This document shows positions 63,833 to 64,000 of a stretch of DNA of 64,000 nt, piece after piece. The stretch's first letter is position 1; every line of letters starts with the position of its first letter. The stretch is taken from the NCBI GenBank assembly GCA_949752745.1, contig OX457027.1:18618603-18682602 (forward strand), in the 5' to 3' direction. The DNA comes from Protula sp. h YS-2021 (Eukaryota; Annelida; Polychaeta; Sabellida; Serpulidae). Under the pieces are notes generated by a model that searched no databases, was not told the DNA's origin, and saw nothing but the letters and a program-made list of their open reading frames with translations. The translations under genes were made by a program, and so were the position numbers.

Positions 63833-64000
63833 ATTATTTTTTCGACACGTCTGCTCTCTACAAAAAGTTCGAAAGCTCTGCAGGCGGAGATGACGAAATG
63901 TGTGTATGTGACGAAATGATGTGTGAAACGTCAGACCACCCCCCCACCCTCCTTGTCAATACACAGTACAGAGTACAGAGTATTGACGACCACCCCCCCA

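Overview
The window looks like a chromosomal segment of an invertebrate animal, most plausibly a marine mollusc or other lophotrochozoan. It has one spliced gene with very large, repeat-filled introns, many transposable elements at different stages of decay, and divergent satellite and minisatellite arrays. The phylum is an inference from the gene and the repeat style; no species can be named. No bacterial-type operons, CRISPR arrays or rRNA genes were seen, and no tRNA was identified by eye.

The only clear host gene is an ortholog of WWOX (WW-domain oxidoreductase) on the + strand, with nine coding exons between 5148 and 43101. The joined exons give 1245 nt, or 414 codons. As far as I recall the human gene, that is the same length and the same eight intron phases. 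Intron 1 is about 28.9 kb and holds most of the mobile DNA. A minisatellite in intron 3 runs directly into the 3' splice site of exon 4.

Layout. 836-1194: small foldback repeat. 1207-3427: three copies of a short-TIR DNA transposon with 9-bp target duplications, one of which splits an ORF. 5148: WWOX exon 1. 5640-9560: decayed CR1/L2-like LINE (-). 11230-12030: satellite-like array. 12660-17870: decayed CACTA/EnSpm-like transposase and DUF4806 exons (-), with two I/Nimb-type LINE insertions. 21706-30256: another LINE of that family, itself split by a complete Ngaro-type tyrosine-recombinase retrotransposon (22694-27480). 30860-33965: MULE transposase fragment, a near-perfect hairpin and a TIR element with a possible FLYWCH-like segment. 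34104-43101: WWOX exons 2-9. 43102-46440: degenerate repeats.

The strangest part is 46454-57718. It is an 11.3-kb giant inverted repeat whose two nearly identical arms each carry a zinc-finger/acidic protein gene and a PC4-like (ssDNA-binding coactivator) gene, arranged convergently. Arrays of a 9-bp GTTCAACAT-type repeat lie upstream of every gene and at the centre of symmetry. Three evenly spaced imperfect palindromes, subterminal C-rich repeats with CCGATTCCAGCTCA motifs, and an LTR/PBS-like segment complete each arm. The left arm also has a 1.62-kb tandem duplication. No transposase, integrase or polymerase is visible in it. It could be a non-autonomous element or a snap-back (head-to-head) derivative of a larger mobile element or DNA virus.

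Right of it (57720-64000) are mostly non-coding repeats, an R2/NeSL-like LINE 3' remnant (-), a candidate orphan exon, tandem hairpins and a short coding-like ORF at the edge.
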